The notes under the pieces are model-generated. The model was not told the DNA's origin, made no database searches, and saw nothing but the letters and a program-made list of their open reading frames with translations. Positions 25,175-38,912 of a DNA stretch of 64,000 bases are shown piece by piece. Each line of letters starts with the position of its first letter. The stretch's first letter is position 1. The position numbers and the translations under genes are program-made. Source of the DNA: Siderastrea radians (Eukaryota > Cnidaria > Anthozoa > Scleractinia > Rhizangiidae); assembly GCA_964017195.1 (NCBI GenBank), contig OZ024896.1, forward strand, positions 1,116,001 through 1,180,000, written 5' to 3'.

Positions 25175-28100
25175 AGCCTCTGGGAATGCTCCTAAATGGG
25201 GTTTTTTCCCTAAGGATCTCACATATCGCGATTTCTTTGTACTTTTTCTAAAAATGAATTTTTTTCGGATAGTCCCAAGGGGTTTGAATGCATTTGGGAC
25301 CTTTGCGCATGCAGCAGAGAGCGGCAATTAGCTTTTTAGGGTCTGGGAATGCCTCAAAATGGGGTTTTCTCCCTAAGGATCTCACATATCGCGATTTCTT
25401 TGTACTTGTGCACAAAAGGAATTTTTTTCGGATGGTCCCAAAGGGTTTGAATGCATTTGGGACCTTTGCGCATGCAGCTGAGAGCGGCAATTAGCTTTTT
25501 TCTGCTTTTTGGAACCAATTCAAGCCCTGAAAAAGTGCAGCATTTTTTAGTATCGCCAAATTCTATAAGAATAGCGCCAAATGCATTGTTTTTTGGTGTA
25601 GCAACGGGATCTGAGGTGCTTTTATGCTGGGGCCGTTGCACCAAAATCAGCACTTTTTTGAGGGACCCAACCCAGGCCTCTGAAAACGGAAATATCCACC
25701 TTATCGACAGAATCGCAGACTTTCTACACAATAAACTTTTTTTTCTGATACCCCAGAGGGATTTGCATTTTTTGGGGCCTCTGGGGAGCATTTTTAGCGC
25801 ACCTGAGCACGTGCAACACCTTTTTTAGCCTCTGGGAATGCTCCAAAATGGGTTTTTTTCCCTAAGGATCTCACATATCGCGATTTCTTTGTACTTTTGC
25901 ACAAAGGGATTTTTTTCGGATGGTCCCAAAGGGTTTGAATGCATTTGGGACCTTTTTGCATGCAGCTGAGAGCGGCAATGAGCTTTTTTCAGCTTTTTGG
26001 GACCAATTCAAGCCCTGAAAAAGTGCAGCATTTTTAAGTATCGCCAAATTCTATAAACATAGCATCAAATGCATTTTTTTTTGGTGCCGCAACGGGATCT
26101 GAGGTGCTTTTATGCTGGGGCCGTTGCACCAAAATCAGCACTTTTTTGAGGGACCCACCCCTTCCCTCTGAAAACGGAAATATCCACCTTATCGAAAGAA
26201 TCGCAGACTTTCTACACAATAAACTTTTTTTTGTGATAGCCCCGAGGGATTTGCATTTTTTGGGGCCTCTGGGGAGCATTTTTAGCGCACCTGAGCACGT
26301 GCAACACCTTTTTTAGCCTCTGGGAATGCTCCAAAATGGGGTTTTTTCCCTAAGGATCTCACATATCGCGATTTCTTTGTACTTTTGCAGAAAAGCAATT
26401 TTTTTCGGATGGTCCCAAAGGGTTTGAATGCATTTGGGACCTTTGCGCATGCAGCTGAGAGCGGCAATTAGCTGTTTTCTGCTGTTTGGGACCAATTCAA
26501 GCCCTGAAAAAGTGCAGCATTTTTAGTATCGCCAAATTCTATAAAAATAGCGCCAAATGCATTGTTTTTTGGTGCCGCAACGGGATCTGAGGTGCCTTTA
26601 TGCTGGGGCCGTTGCACCAAAATCAGCACTTTTTTGAGGGACCCACCCCACCCTTCTGAAAACGGAAATATCCACCTTATCGTTAGAATCGCAGACTTTC
26701 TACAGAATAAACTTTTTTTTTTCTGATAGCCCCGAGGGATTTGCATTTTTTGGGGCCTCTGGGGAGCGTTTTTAGCGCACCTAAACACGAGCAACATCTT
26801 TTTTTAGCCTCTGGGAATGCCCCAAAATGGGGTTTTTTCCCTAAGGATCTCACTTATCGCGATTTCTTTGTACTTTTGCACAAAAGGAATTTTTTTCGGA
26901 TAGTCCCAAGGGGTTTGAATGCATTTGGGTCCTTTGCGCATGCAGCAGAGAGCGGCAATTAGCTTTTTAGGGTCTGGGAATGCCTCAAAATGGGGTTTTC
27001 TCCCTAAGGATCTCACATATCGCGATTTCTTTGTACTTGTGCACAAAAGGAATTTTTTTCGGATGGTCCCAAAGGGTTTGAATGCATTTGGGACCTTTGC
27101 GCATGCAGCTGAGAGCGGCAATTAGCTTTTTTCTGCTTTTTGGGACCAATTCAAGCCCTGAAAAAGTGCAGCATTTTTTAGTATCGCCAAATTCTATAAA
27201 AAATAGCGCCAAATGCATTGTTTTTTGGTGCTGCAACGGGATCTGAGGTGCTTTTATGCTGGGGCCGTTGCACGAAAATCTGCACATTTTTCACGGACCC
27301 ACCCCACCGCTTTGAAAACGGAAATATCCACCTTATCGACAAAATCGCAGACTTTCTACACAATAAACTTTTTTTTCTGAAAGCCCCAAGCGATTTGCAT
27401 TTTTTGGGGCCTCTGGGGAACATTTTTAGCGCACCTGAGCACGTGCAACACCTTTTTTAGCCTCTGGGAATGCCCCAAAATGGGGTTTTTTCCCTAAGGA
27501 TGTCACATATCGCGATTTCTTTGTACTTTTGCACAAAAGGAATTTTTTTCGGATGGTCACAAAGGATTTGAATGGATTTGGGACCTTTGCGCATGCAGCT
27601 GAGAGCGGGAATTAGCTTTTTAGGGTCTGGGAATGCCTCAAAATGTGTTTTTTCCCCTAAGGATGTCACATATCGCGATTTCTTTGTACTTTTGCACAAA
27701 AAGAAATTTTTTCGGATGGTCCCAAAGGGTTTGAATGCATTTGGGACCTTTGCGCATGCAGCTGAGAGCGGCAATTAGCTTTTTAGGGTCTGGGAATGCC
27801 TCAAAATGGGTTTTTTCTCCTAATGATGTCACATATCGCGATTTCTTTGTACTTTTGCACAAAAAAAAATTTTTTTGGATGGTCCAGAACGGTTTGAATG
27901 CATTTGGGACCTTTGCGCATGCAGCTGAGAGCGGCAATTAGCTTTTTTCTGCCTTTTGGGACCAATTCAGGCCTGAAAAAGTGCAGCATTTTTTAGTATC
28001 GCCAAATTCTATAAAAATAACGCCAATTGCATTGTTTTTTGGTGCCGCAACGGGATCTGAGGTGTCTTTATGCTGGGGCCGTTGCACCAAAATCAGCACT

Positions 28101-31100
28101 TTTTTGAGGGACCCACCCCACCTCTCTGAACACGGAAATATCCACCTTATCGACAAAATCGCAGACTTTCTACACAATAAACTTTTTTTTCTCATAGCCC
28201 CGAGAGATTTGCATTTTTGGGGGCCTCTGGCGAGCATTTTTAGCCCACCTGAGCACCTGCAACACCTTTTTTAGCCTCTGGGAATGCTCCAAAATGGGGT
28301 TTTTTCCCTAAGGATCTCATATATTGCGATTTCTTTTTACTTTTGCACAAAAGGAATTTTTTTGGGATGATCCCAAAGGGTTTGAATGCATTTGGGACCT
28401 TTGCGCATGCACCTGAGAGCGGCAATTAGCTTTTTAGGGTCTGGGAATGCCTCAAAATGGGGGTTTTTCCCTAAGGATCTCACATATCGCGATTTCTTTG
28501 TACTTTTGCACAAAAGGAATTTTATTCGGATGGTCCCAAGGGGTTTGAATGCATTTGGGACCTTTGCGCATGCAGATGAGAGCGGCAATTAGTTTTTGAG
28601 GGTCTCGGAATCCCTCAAAATGGGGTTTTTTCCCTAAGGATCTCACATATCGCGATTTCTTTGTACTTTTGCACAAAAGGAATTTTTTCGGATGGCCCCA
28701 AAGGGTTTGAATGCATTTGGGGCCTTTGCGCATGCAGCTGAGAGCGGCTATTAGCTTTTTCCTGCTTTTTGGGACCAATTCAAGCCCTGAAAAAGTGCAG
28801 CATTTTTTAGTATCGCTAAATTCTATAAAAATAGCGCCAAATGCATTGTTTTTTGGTGTAGCAACGGGATCTGAGGTGCTTTTATGCTGCGGCCGTTGCA
28901 CCAAAATCAGCACTTTTTTGAGGGACCCACCCCACCCCTCTGAAAACGGAAATATCCACCTTATCGACAGAATCGCAGACTTTCTACACAATAAACTTTT
29001 TTTTCTGATAGCCCCGAGGGATTTGCATTTTGTTGGGCCTCTGGGGAGCATTTTTAGCGCACCTGAGCACGTGCAACACTTTTTTTAGCCTCTGGGAAAG
29101 CTCCAAATTGGGGTTTTTTCCCTAAGAATCTCACATATCGCGAATTCTTTGTACTTTTCCACAAAAGGAATTTTTTTCGGAAGGTCTGAACGGGGTTTGA
29201 ATGCATTTGGGACCTTTGGGCATGCAGCTGAGAGGGGCAATTAGCTTTTTAGGGTCTGGGAATGCCTCAAAATGGGGTTTATTCCCTAAGGATCTCACAT
29301 ATCGCGATTTCTTTGTACTTTTGCACAAAAGGAATTTTTTCGGATGGTCCCAATGGGTTTGAATGCATTTGGGACCTTTGCGCATGCAGCTGAGAGCGGC
29401 TATTAGCCTTTTTCTGCTTTTTGGGACCAATTCAAGCCCTGAAAAAGTGCAGCATTTTTTAGTATCGCCAAATTCTATAAAAATAGCGCCAAATGCATTG
29501 TTTTTTGATGCCGCAACGGGATCTGAGGTGCTTTTATGCTGCAGCCGTTGAACCAAAATCAGCACTTTTTTGAGGGACCCACCCCACCCCTCTGAAAACG
29601 GAAATATTCCCCTTATCGACAGAATGGCAGACTTTCTACACAATAAACTTTTTTTTCTGATAGCCCCGAGGGATTTTCATTTTTTGGGGCCTCTGGGGAG
29701 CATTTTTAGCGCACCTGAGCACGTGCAACACCTTTTTTAGCCTCTGGGAATGCTCCAAAATGGGGTTTTTTCCCTAAGGATCTCACATATCGCGATTTCT
29801 TTGTACTTTTGCACAAAAGGAATTTTTTTCGGATGGTCCCAAAGGGTTTGAATGCATTTGGGTTCTTTGCGCATGCATCTGAGAGCGGCAATTAGCTTAT
29901 TAGGGTCTGGGAATGCCTCAAAATGGGGTCTTTTCCCTAAGGATCTCACATATCGCGTTTCTTTGTACTTTTGCACAAAAGGAATTTTTTTCGGATGGTC
30001 CCAAAGGGTTTGAATGCATTTGGGACCTTTGCGCATGCAGCTGAGAGCGGCAATTAGCTTTTTAGGGTCTGGGAATGCCTCAAAATGGGGTTTATTCCCT
30101 AAGGATCTCACATATCGCGATTTCTTTGTACTTTTGCACAAAAGGAATTTTTTCGGATGGTCCCAATGGGTTTGAATGCATTTGGGACCTTTGCGCATGC
30201 AGCTGAGAGCGGCTATTAGCCTTTTTCTGCTTTTTGGGACCAATTCAAGCCCTGAAAAAGTGCAGCATTTTTTAGTATCGCCAAATTCTATAAAAATAGC
30301 GCCAAATGCATTGTTTTTTGATGCCGCAACGGGATCTGAGGTGCTTTTATGCTGGGGCCGTTGCACCAAAATCAGCACTTTTTTGAGGGACCCACCCCAC
30401 CCTTCTGAAAACGGAAATATCCACCTTATCGACAGAATCGCAGACTTTTTACACAATAAACTTTTTTTTCTGATAGCCCCGAGGGATTTGCATTTTTTGG
30501 GGCCTCTGGGGAGCGTTTTTAGCATACCTAAAGACGTGCAACATCTTTTTTTAGCCTCTGGGAATGCTCCAAAATGGAGTTTTTTCCCTAAGGATCTCAC
30601 ATATCGCGATTTCTTTGTACTTTTGCACAAAAGGAATATTTTTCGGATAGTCCCAAGGGGTTTGAATGCATTTGGGACCTTTGCGCATGCAGCAGAGAGC
30701 GGCAATTAGCTTTTTAGGGTCTGGGAATGCCTCAAAATGGGGTTTTCTCGCTAAGGATCTCACATATCGCGATTTCTTTGTAGTTGTGCTCGAAAGGAAT
30801 TTTTTTCGGATGGTCCCAAAGGGTTTGAATGCATTTGGGACCTTTGCGCATGCAGCTGAGAGCGGCAATAAGCTTTTTTCTACTTTTTGGGACCAATTGA
30901 AGCCCTGAAAAAGTGCAGCATTTTTTAGTACCGCCAAATTCTATAAAAATAACGCCAAATGCATTGTTTTTGGTGCCGCAACGGGATCTGAGGTGCTTTT
31001 ATGCTGGGGCCGTTGCACCAAAATCAGCACTTTTTTGAGGGACCCACCCCACCCCTCTGAAAACGGAAATATCCACCTTATCGATAGAATCGCAGACTTT

Positions 31101-31933
31101 CTACACAATAAACTTTTTTTTCTGATAGGCCCGAGGAAATTGCATTTTTTGGGGCCTCTGGGGAGCATTTCTAGCGCACCTGAGCACGTGCAACACCTTT
31201 TTTAGCCTTTGGGAATGCTCCAAAATGGGGTTTTTTCCCTAAGGATCTCACATATCGCGATTTCTTTGTACTTTTGCACAAGAGGATTTTTTTCGGATGG
31301 TCCCAAAGGGTTTGAATGCATTTGGGACCTCTTTGCATGCAGCTGAGAGCGGCAATGAGCTTTTTTCTGCTTTTTGGGACAAATTCAAGCCCTGAAAAAG
31401 TGCAGCATTTTTAAGTATCGCCAAATTCTATAAAAATAGCATCAAACGCATGTTTTTTTTGGTGCTGCAACGGGATCTGAGGTGCTTTTATGCTGGGGCC
31501 GTTGCACCAAAATCAGCACTTTTTTGAGGGACCCACCCCTTCCCTCTCAAAACGGAAATATCCACCTTATCAAAAGAATCGCAGACTTTCTACACAATAA
31601 ACTTTTTTTTCTGATAGCCCCGAGGGATTTGCATTTTTTGGGGCCTCATGGGAGCATTTTTAGCGCACCTGAGCACGTGCAACACTTTTTTAGCCTCTGG
31701 GAATGCTCCAAAATGTGGTTTTTTCCCTAAGGATCTCACATATCGCGATTTCTTTGTACTTTTGCACAAAAGGAATTTTTTTCGGATGGTCTGAAGGGGT
31801 TTGAATGCATTTGGGACGTTTGCGCATATAGCAGAGAGCGGCAATTAGCTTTTTAGGGTCTGGGAATGCCTCAAAATGGGGTTTTTTCCCTAAGAATCTC
31901 ACATATCGCGATTTCTTTGTATTTTTGCACAAA
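25001..31933 (+). repeat. 6.9 kb tandem duplication, copy 2
   Basis: Units start at 25175 (4), 25827 (3), 26315 (3), 26806 (4), 27459 (5), 28273 (5), 29087 (4), 29739 (5), 30553 (4), 31204 (3) and 31692 (X). Reading the copies side by side I noticed roughly a dozen differences in 6.9 kb. One is a single T insertion in a B2 T-run near 31.1 kb, which moves the offset from 6894 to 6895. Three differences cluster at 29401-29508. The copies diverge again after the chimera at 31855-32069. Confidence 0.92.
29401..29508 (+). other. Probable gene-conversion tract in a tetramer
   Basis: The tetramer at 29087-29738 and its 6.9 kb partner at 22193-22844 differ at three nearby sites: GGCTATTAG/GGCAATTAG, AGCCCTG/AGCCTTG, and TTGATGCC/TTGGTGCC. 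At all three, the 29 kb copy has the state of the neighbouring pentamers (23281-23430 and 30181-30325). Just downstream, CTGCAGCCGTTGAACC is again specific to the tetramer pair. The pattern fits a minimum tract of about 108 bp copied from a neighbour; independent mutation is less likely. Confidence 0.7.
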
Positions 31934-32069
31934 ATATCCACCTTATCGACAGAATCGCAGACTTTCTACGCAATAAACTTTTTTTTCTGATAGCCCCAAG
32001 GGATTTGCAGTTTTTGGGGCCTCTGGGGAGCGTTTTTAGCGCGCCTAAACACGTGCAACATCTTTTTTT
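31855..32069 (+). repeat. A2/B2 deletion chimera, instance 6
   Basis: Same join, near 31934. The 5' part matches instance 5. The 3' part has GGGATTTGCAG and AGCGCGCCTAAACACG, marking the right end of the second 6.9 kb copy. Confidence 0.91.
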
Positions 32070-35000
32070 AGCCTCTGGGAATGCTCCAAAATGGGGTTTT
32101 TTCCCTAAGGATCTCACATATCGCGATTTCTTTGTACTTTTGCACAAAAGGAATTTTTTTCGGATAGTCCCAAGAGGTTTCAATGCATTTGGGACCTTTG
32201 CGCATGCAGCAAAGAGCGGCAATTAAGTTTTTTAGGGTCTGGGAATGCCTCAAAATGGGGTTTTCTCCCTAAGGATCTCACATATCGGGATTTCTTTGTA
32301 CTTGTGCACAAAAGGAATTTTTTTCGGATAGTCCCAAAGGGTTTGAATGCATTTGGGACCTTTGCGCATGCAGCTGAGAGCGGCAATTAGCTTTTTTCTG
32401 CTTTTTGGGACCAATTAAAGCCCTGAAAAAGTGCAGCATTTTTTAGTATCGCCAAATTCTATAAAAATAGCGCCAAATGCATTGTTTTTTGGTGTAGCAA
32501 CGGGATCTGAGGTGCTTTTATGCTGGGGCCGTTGCACCAAAATCAGCTCTTTTTTGAGGGACCCACCCCTGCCCTCTGAAAACGGAAATATCCACCTTAT
32601 CGACAGAATCGCAGACTTTCTACACATTAAACTTTTTTTCTGATAGCCCCGAGGCATGTGCATTTTTTGGGGACTCTGGGGAGCATTTTTAGCGCACCTG
32701 AGCACGTGCAACACCTTTTTTAGCCTCTGGGAATGCTCCAAAATGGGGTGTTTTCCCTAAGGATCTCACATATCGCGATTTCTTTGTACTTTTGCACAAA
32801 AGGAATTTTTTTCGGATGGTCCCAAAGGGTTTGAATGCATTTGGGTTCTTTGCGCATGCAGCTGATAGCGGCAATTAGCTTTTTTCTGCTTTTTGGGACC
32901 AATTCAAACCCGGAAAAAGTGCAGCATTTTTTAGTATCGCCAAATTCTCTAAAAATAGCGCCAAATGCATTGTTTTTTGGTGCCGCAACGGGATCTGAGG
33001 TGCGTTTATGCTGGGGCCGTTGCACCAAAATCAGCTCTTTTTTGAGGGACCCACCACACCCCTCTGAAAACGGAAATATCCACCTTATCGACAGAATCGC
33101 AGACTTTCTACACAATAAACTTTTTTTATGATAGCCCCGAGGGATTTGCATTTTTTGGGGCCTCTGGGGAGCATTTTTAGCGCACATGAGCACTTGCAAC
33201 ACCTTTTTTAGCCTCTGGGAATGCTCCAAAATGGGGTTTTTTCCCTAAGGATCTCACATATCGCGATTTCTTTGTACTTTTGCACAAAAGGAATTTTTTT
33301 CGGATGGTCCCAAAGGGTTTGAATGCATTTGGGCTCTTTGCGCATGCAGCTGAGAGCGGCAATTAGCTTTTTAGGGTCTGGGAATGCCTCAAAATGGGGT
33401 TTTTTCCCTAAGGATCTCCATATCGCGATTTCTTTGTACTTTTGCGCAAAAGGAATTTTTTTCAGATGGTCCCAAAGGGTTTGAATGCATTTGGGACCTT
33501 TGCGCATGCAGCTTAGAGCGGCAATTAGCTTTTTTCTGCTTTTTGGGTACAATTCAAGCCCCGATAAAGTGCAGCATTTTTTAGTATCGCCAAATTCTAT
33601 AAAAAAAACGCCCAATGCATTGTTTTTTGGTGCCGCAACGGCATCCGAGGTGTTTTTATGCTGGGGCCGTTGCAGCAAAATCAGCACTTTTTTGAGGGAC
33701 CCACCCCACCCCTCTGAAAACGGAAATATCCACCTTATCGACAGAATCGCAGACTTTCTACACAATAAACTTTTTTTCTGATAGCCCCGAGGGATTTGCA
33801 TTTTTTGGGGCCTCTGGGGAGCATTTCTAGCGCACTTGAGCACGTGCAACTCCTTTTTTTAGCCTCTGGGAATGCTCCAAAATGGGGTTTTTTCCCTAAG
33901 GATCTCACATATCGCGATTTCTTTGTACTTTTGTACAAAAGGAATATTCTTCGGATGGTCCCAAAGGGTTTGAATGCATTTGGGACCTTTGTGCATGCAG
34001 CTGAGAGCGGCAATTAACTTTTTAGGGTCTGGGAATGCCTCAAAATGGGGTTTTGTCCCTAAGGATCTCACATATCGCGATTTCTTTTTACTTTTGCACA
34101 AAAGGAATTTTTTTCGGATGGTCCCAGAGGGTTTGAATGCATTTGGGACCTTTGCGCATGCAGCTGAGACATGCAATTAGCTTTTTTCTGCTTTTTGGGA
34201 CCAATTCAAGCCCTGAAAAAGTGCAGCATTTTTCGTATCGCCAAATTCTATAAAAATAGCGCCAAATACATTGTTTTTTGGTGCCGCAACGGGATCTGAG
34301 GTGCTTTTATGCTGGGGCCGTTGCACCAAAATCAGCACTTTTTTGAGGGACCCACCCCACCCTTCTGAAAACGGAAATATCCACCTTATCGACAGAATCT
34401 CATACTTTCTACACAATAAACTTTTTTTTCTGATAGCCCCGAGGGATTTGCATTTTTTGGGGCCTATGGGGAGCATTTTTAGCGCACCTGAGCACGTGCA
34501 ACACCTTTTTTAGCCTCTGGGAATGCTAGAAAATGGGCTTTTTCCCTAAGGATCTCACGTATTGCGATTTCTTTTTACTTTTGCACAAAAGGAATTTTTT
34601 TGGATGGTCCCAAAGGGTTTGAATGCATTTGGGACCTTTGGGCATGCTGCTGAGAGCGGCAATTAGCTTTTTTCTGCTTTTTGGGACCAATTCAAGCCCT
34701 GAAAAAGTGTAGCATTTTTTAGTATCGCCAAATTCTATAAAAATAGCGCCAAATGCATTGTTTTTTGGTGCCGCAACGGGATCTGAGGTGTGTTTATGCT
34801 GGGGCCGTTGCACCAAAATCAGCACTTTTTTGAGGGACCCACCCCACCCCTCTGAAAACGTAAATATCCACCTTATCGACAGAATCGCAGACTTTCTACA
34901 CAATAAACTTTTTTTTCTGATAGCCCCGAGGGATTTGCATTTTTTGGGGCCTCTGGGGAGCATTTTTAGCGCACCTGAGCACGTGCAACACCCATTTTTA

Positions 35001-35653
35001 GCCTCTGGGAATGCTCCAAAATGGGGTTTTTTTCCCTAAGGATCTCACATATCGCGATTTCTTTGTACTTTTGCACAAGAGGAATTTTTTTCGGATGGTC
35101 CCAAAGGGTTTGAATGCATTTGGGACCTTTGCGCATGCAGCTGAGAGCGGCAATTAGCTTTTTAGGCTCTGGGAATGCCTCAAAATGGGGTTTATTCCCT
35201 AAAGATCTCACATATCGCGATTTCTTTGTACTTTTGCACAAAAGGAATTTTTTTCGGATGGTCCCAAAGGGTTTGAATGCATTTGGGACCTTTGCGCATG
35301 CAGCTGAGAGCGGCAATTAGCTTTTTTCTGCTTTTTGGGACCAATTCAAGCCCTGAAAAAGTGCAGCATTTCTTAGTATCGCCAAATTCTATAAAACTAG
35401 CGCCAAATGCATTGTTTTTTGGTGCCGCAACGGGATCTGAGGTGCTTTTATGCTGGGGCCGTTGCACCAAAATCAGCACTTTTCTGAGGGACCCACCCCA
35501 CCCCTCTGAAAACGGAAATATCCACCTTATCGACAGAATCGCAGACTTTCTACACAATAAACTTTTTTTTCTGATAGCCCCGAGGGATTTGCATTTTTGG
35601 GGGGCCTCTGGGGAGCATTTTTAGCGCACCTGAGCACGTGCAACACCTTTTTT
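32070..35653 (+). repeat. Mixed trimer/tetramer segment
   Basis: Units start at 32070 (4), 32722 (3), 33210 (4), 33861 (4), 34512 (3) and 35000 (4). The first completes a signature cassette (A2 with CTTGTGCAC, B1 with GTAGCAACGGG). The A1 monomers at 32722 and 33210 carry GGGTTCTTTGCG or GGGCTCTTTGCG, which breaks the right arm of the A dyad. Confidence 0.86.
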
Positions 35654-36468
35654 AGCCTCTGGGAATGCTCCAAAATGGGGTTTTTTCCCTAAGTATCTCA
35701 CATATCGCGATTTCTTTGTACTTTTCCACAAAAGGAATTTTTTTCGGATGGTCCCAAAGGGTTTGAATTCATTTGGGACCTTTGCGCATGCACCTGAGAG
35801 CGGCAATTAGCTTTTTAGGGTCTGGGAATGCCTCAAAATGCGGTCTTTTCCCTAAGGATCTCACATATCGCGATTTCTTTGTACTTTTGCACAAAAGGAA
35901 TTTTTTTCGGATGGTGCCAAAGGGTTTGAATGCATTTGGGACCTTTGGGCATGCAGCTGAGAGCGGCAATTAGCTTTTTAGGGTCTGGGAATGCCTCAAA
36001 ATGGGGTTTATTCCCTAAGGATCTCACATATCGCAATTTCTTTGTACTTTTGCACAAAAGGAATTTTTTCGGATGGTCCCAAAGGGTTTGAATGCATTTG
36101 GGACCTTTGCGCATGCAGCTGAGAGCGGCTATTAGCTTTTTTCTGCTTTTTGGGACCAATTGAAGCCCTGAAAAAGTGCAGCATTTTTTAGTATCGCCAA
36201 ATTCTATAAAAATAGCGCCAAATGCATTGTTTTTTGGTGCCGCAACGGGATCTGAGGTGCTTTTATGCTGCAGCCGTTGCACCAAAATCAGCACTTTTTT
36301 GAGGGACCCACCCCACCCCTCTGAAAACAGAAATATTCACCTTATCGACAGAATGGCAGACTTTCTACACAATAAACTTTTCTTTCTGATAGCCCCCAGG
36401 GATTTGCATTTTTTGGGGCCTCTGGGGAGCATTTGTAGCGCACCTGAGCACTTGCAACACCTTTTTTT
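35654..36468 (+). repeat. Pentamer
   Basis: A1 at 35654, A2 at 35817 and 35980, B1 at 36142, B2 at 36302; 815 bp. Its second A2 starts the segment duplicated at 38913. Its first A2 aligns at the same offset with an A1 (38750), and both carry TTTGGGCATGC, so the duplication edge lies within an A monomer. Confidence 0.87.
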
Positions 36469-37610
36469 AGCCTCTAAAAATGCTCCAAAATGGGGTTTTT
36501 TCCCTAAGGATCTCACATATCGCGATGTCTCTCTACTTTTCCACAAAAGGAATTTTTTTCGGATGGCCCCGAAGGGTTTGAATGCATTTGGTACCTTTGC
36601 GCATGCAGCTGAGAGCGGCAATCACCTTTTTAGGGTCTGGGAATGCCTCAAAATGGGTTTTTTTCCCTAAGGATTTCACGTATCGCGATTTCTTTGTACT
36701 TTTGCCCAATAGGAATTTTTTTCGTATGGTCCCAAAGGGTTTGAATGCATTTGGGACCTTTGCGCATGCAGCTGAGAGCGGCAATTAGCTTTTTTCTGCT
36801 TTTTGGTACCAATTCAAGCCCTGAAAAAGTGTAGCATTTTTTAATATCGAAAAAATTCTATAAAAATAGCGCCAAATGCATTGTTTTTTGGTGCCACAAC
36901 GGGATCTGAGGTGCTTTTATGCTGGGGCCGTAGCACCAAAATCAGCACCTTTTTGAGGGACCCACCCCACCCCTCTGAAAACGGAAATATCCACCTTATC
37001 GACAGAATCGCAGACTTTCTACACAATAAACTTTTTTTTCTGATAGCCCCAAGGGATTTGCATTGTTTGGTTCCTCTGGGGAGAAATTTTAGCGCACCTG
37101 AGCACGTGCAACACCTTTGTTAGCCTCTGGGAATGCCCCAAACTGGGGTTTTTTCCCTAAGGATCTCACATATCGCGATTTCTTTGTACTTTTGCACAAA
37201 AGGAATTTTTTTTCGGAGGGTCCCAAAGGGTTTGAATGCATTTGGGACCTTTGCGCATGCAGCTGAGAGCGGCAATTAGCTTTTTGCTGCTTCTTGGGAC
37301 CAATTCAAGCCCTGAAAAAGTGCAGCATTTTTTAGTGTCGCCAAATTCTATAAAAATAGCGCCAAATGCATTGTTTTTTGGTGCCGCAACGGGATCTGAG
37401 GTGCTTTTATGCTGGGGCCGTTGCAACAAAATCAGCTCTTTTTTGAGGGACCCACCCCACCCCTCTGAAAACGGAAATATCCACCTTATCGACAGAATCG
37501 CAGACTTTCTACACAATAAACTTTTTTTCTGATAGCCATGAGGGATTTGCATTTTTGGGGGCCTCTGGGGAGCATTTTTAGCGCACCTGAGGACGTGCAA
37601 CACCTTTTTT
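35980..37610 (+). repeat. 1.6 kb duplicated segment, copy 1
   Basis: Contains the end of the pentamer, a tetramer (36469) and a trimer (37122). It matches 38913-40544 at an offset of 2933. Shared oddities include AATCACCTTTTTAGGG between A monomers, ATCGAAAAAATTC in B1, CCGTAGCACC in the B1 right arm, and GGTTCCTCTGGGGAGAAATTTT-type B2 ends. Confidence 0.85.
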
Positions 37611-38912
37611 AGCCTCTGGGAATGCTCCAAAATGGGGTTTTTTCCCTAAGGATCTCACATATCGCGATTTCTTTGTACTTTTGCACAAAAGGAATTTTTT
37701 TTGGATGGTCCCAAAGAGTTTGAATGCATTTGGGACCTTTGCGCATGCAGCTGAGAGCGGCAATTAGCTTTTTTCTGCTTTTTGGGACCAATTCAAGGCC
37801 TGAAAAAGTGCAGCATTTTTTAGTATCGCCACATTCTATAAACATAGCGCCAAATGCATTGTTTTTTGGTGCCGCAACGGGATCTGAGGTGCTTTTATGC
37901 TAGGGCCGTTGCACCAAAATCAGCACTTTTTTGAGGGACCCTTCCCTGCCCTCTGAAAACGGAAATATCCACCTTATCGACAGAATCCCAGACTTTCTAC
38001 AGAATAAACTTTTTTTTCTGATAGCTCCGAGGGATTTGCATTTTGGGGGTCCGCTGGGAGCATTTTTAGCGCACCTGAGCACGTGCAACACTTTTTTAGC
38101 CTCTGGGAATGCTCCAAAATGGGGTTTTTTCCCTAAGGATCTCACATATCGCGATTTCTTTGTACTTTTGCACAAAAGGAATTTTTTTCGGACGGTCCCA
38201 AAGGGTTTGAATGCATTTGGGACCTTTGCGCATGCAGGTGAGAGCGGCAATTAGCTTTTGAGGGTCTCGGAATGTCTCAAAATGGGGTTTTTTCCCTAAG
38301 GATCTCACATATCGCGATTTCTTTGTACTTTTGCACAAAAGGAATTTTTTCGGATGGTCCCAAAGGGTTTGAATGCATTTGGGACCTTTGCGCATGCAGC
38401 TGAGAGCGGCTATTAGCTTTTTCCTGCTTTTTGGGACCAATTCAAGCCCTGAAAAAGTGCAGCATTTTTTAGTATCGCCAAATTCTATAAAAATAGGGGC
38501 AAATGCATTGTTTTTTTGGTGCCGCAACGGGATCTGAGGTGCTTTTATGCTGCGGCCGTTGCACCAAAATCAGCACTTTTTTGAGGGACCCACCCCACCC
38601 CTCTGAAAAGGGAAATATCCACCTTATCGACAGAATCGCAGACTTTCTACACAATAAACTTTTTTTTCTGATAGCCCCGAGGGATTTGCAATTTTTGGGG
38701 CCTCTGGGGAGCATTTTTAGCGCACCTGAGCACGTGCAACACCTTTTTTAGCCTCTGGGAATGCTCCAAAATGGGTTTTTTTCCCTAAGGATCTCACATA
38801 TCGCGATTTCTTTGTACTTTTGCACAAAAGGAATTTTTTTCGGATGGTCCCAAAGGGTTTGAATGCATTTGGGACCTTTGGGCATGCAGCTGAGAGCGGG
38901 AATTAGCTTTTT
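37611..38912 (+). repeat. Trimer, tetramer and start of a tetramer between duplicated segments
   Basis: Units start at 37611 (3), 38098 (4) and 38750 (4, continuing). The 37611 unit resembles that at 10253. The 38098 unit resembles 10740 but has an extra A2 entered through CTTTTGAGGGTCTCGG, so the two relatives differ by one A2. Confidence 0.84.

Noticed and set aside
29737..30705. Long open reading frame on the minus strand (322 codons), with many shorter ones on both strands
   Set aside because: The frames are by-products of the repeat. The ~489 bp trimer is divisible by three and its monomers have few stops, so frames stay open on both strands at once. Frames break wherever the number of A monomers shifts phase, start at arbitrary ATGCAT sites, and show no recognisable domain or codon pattern.
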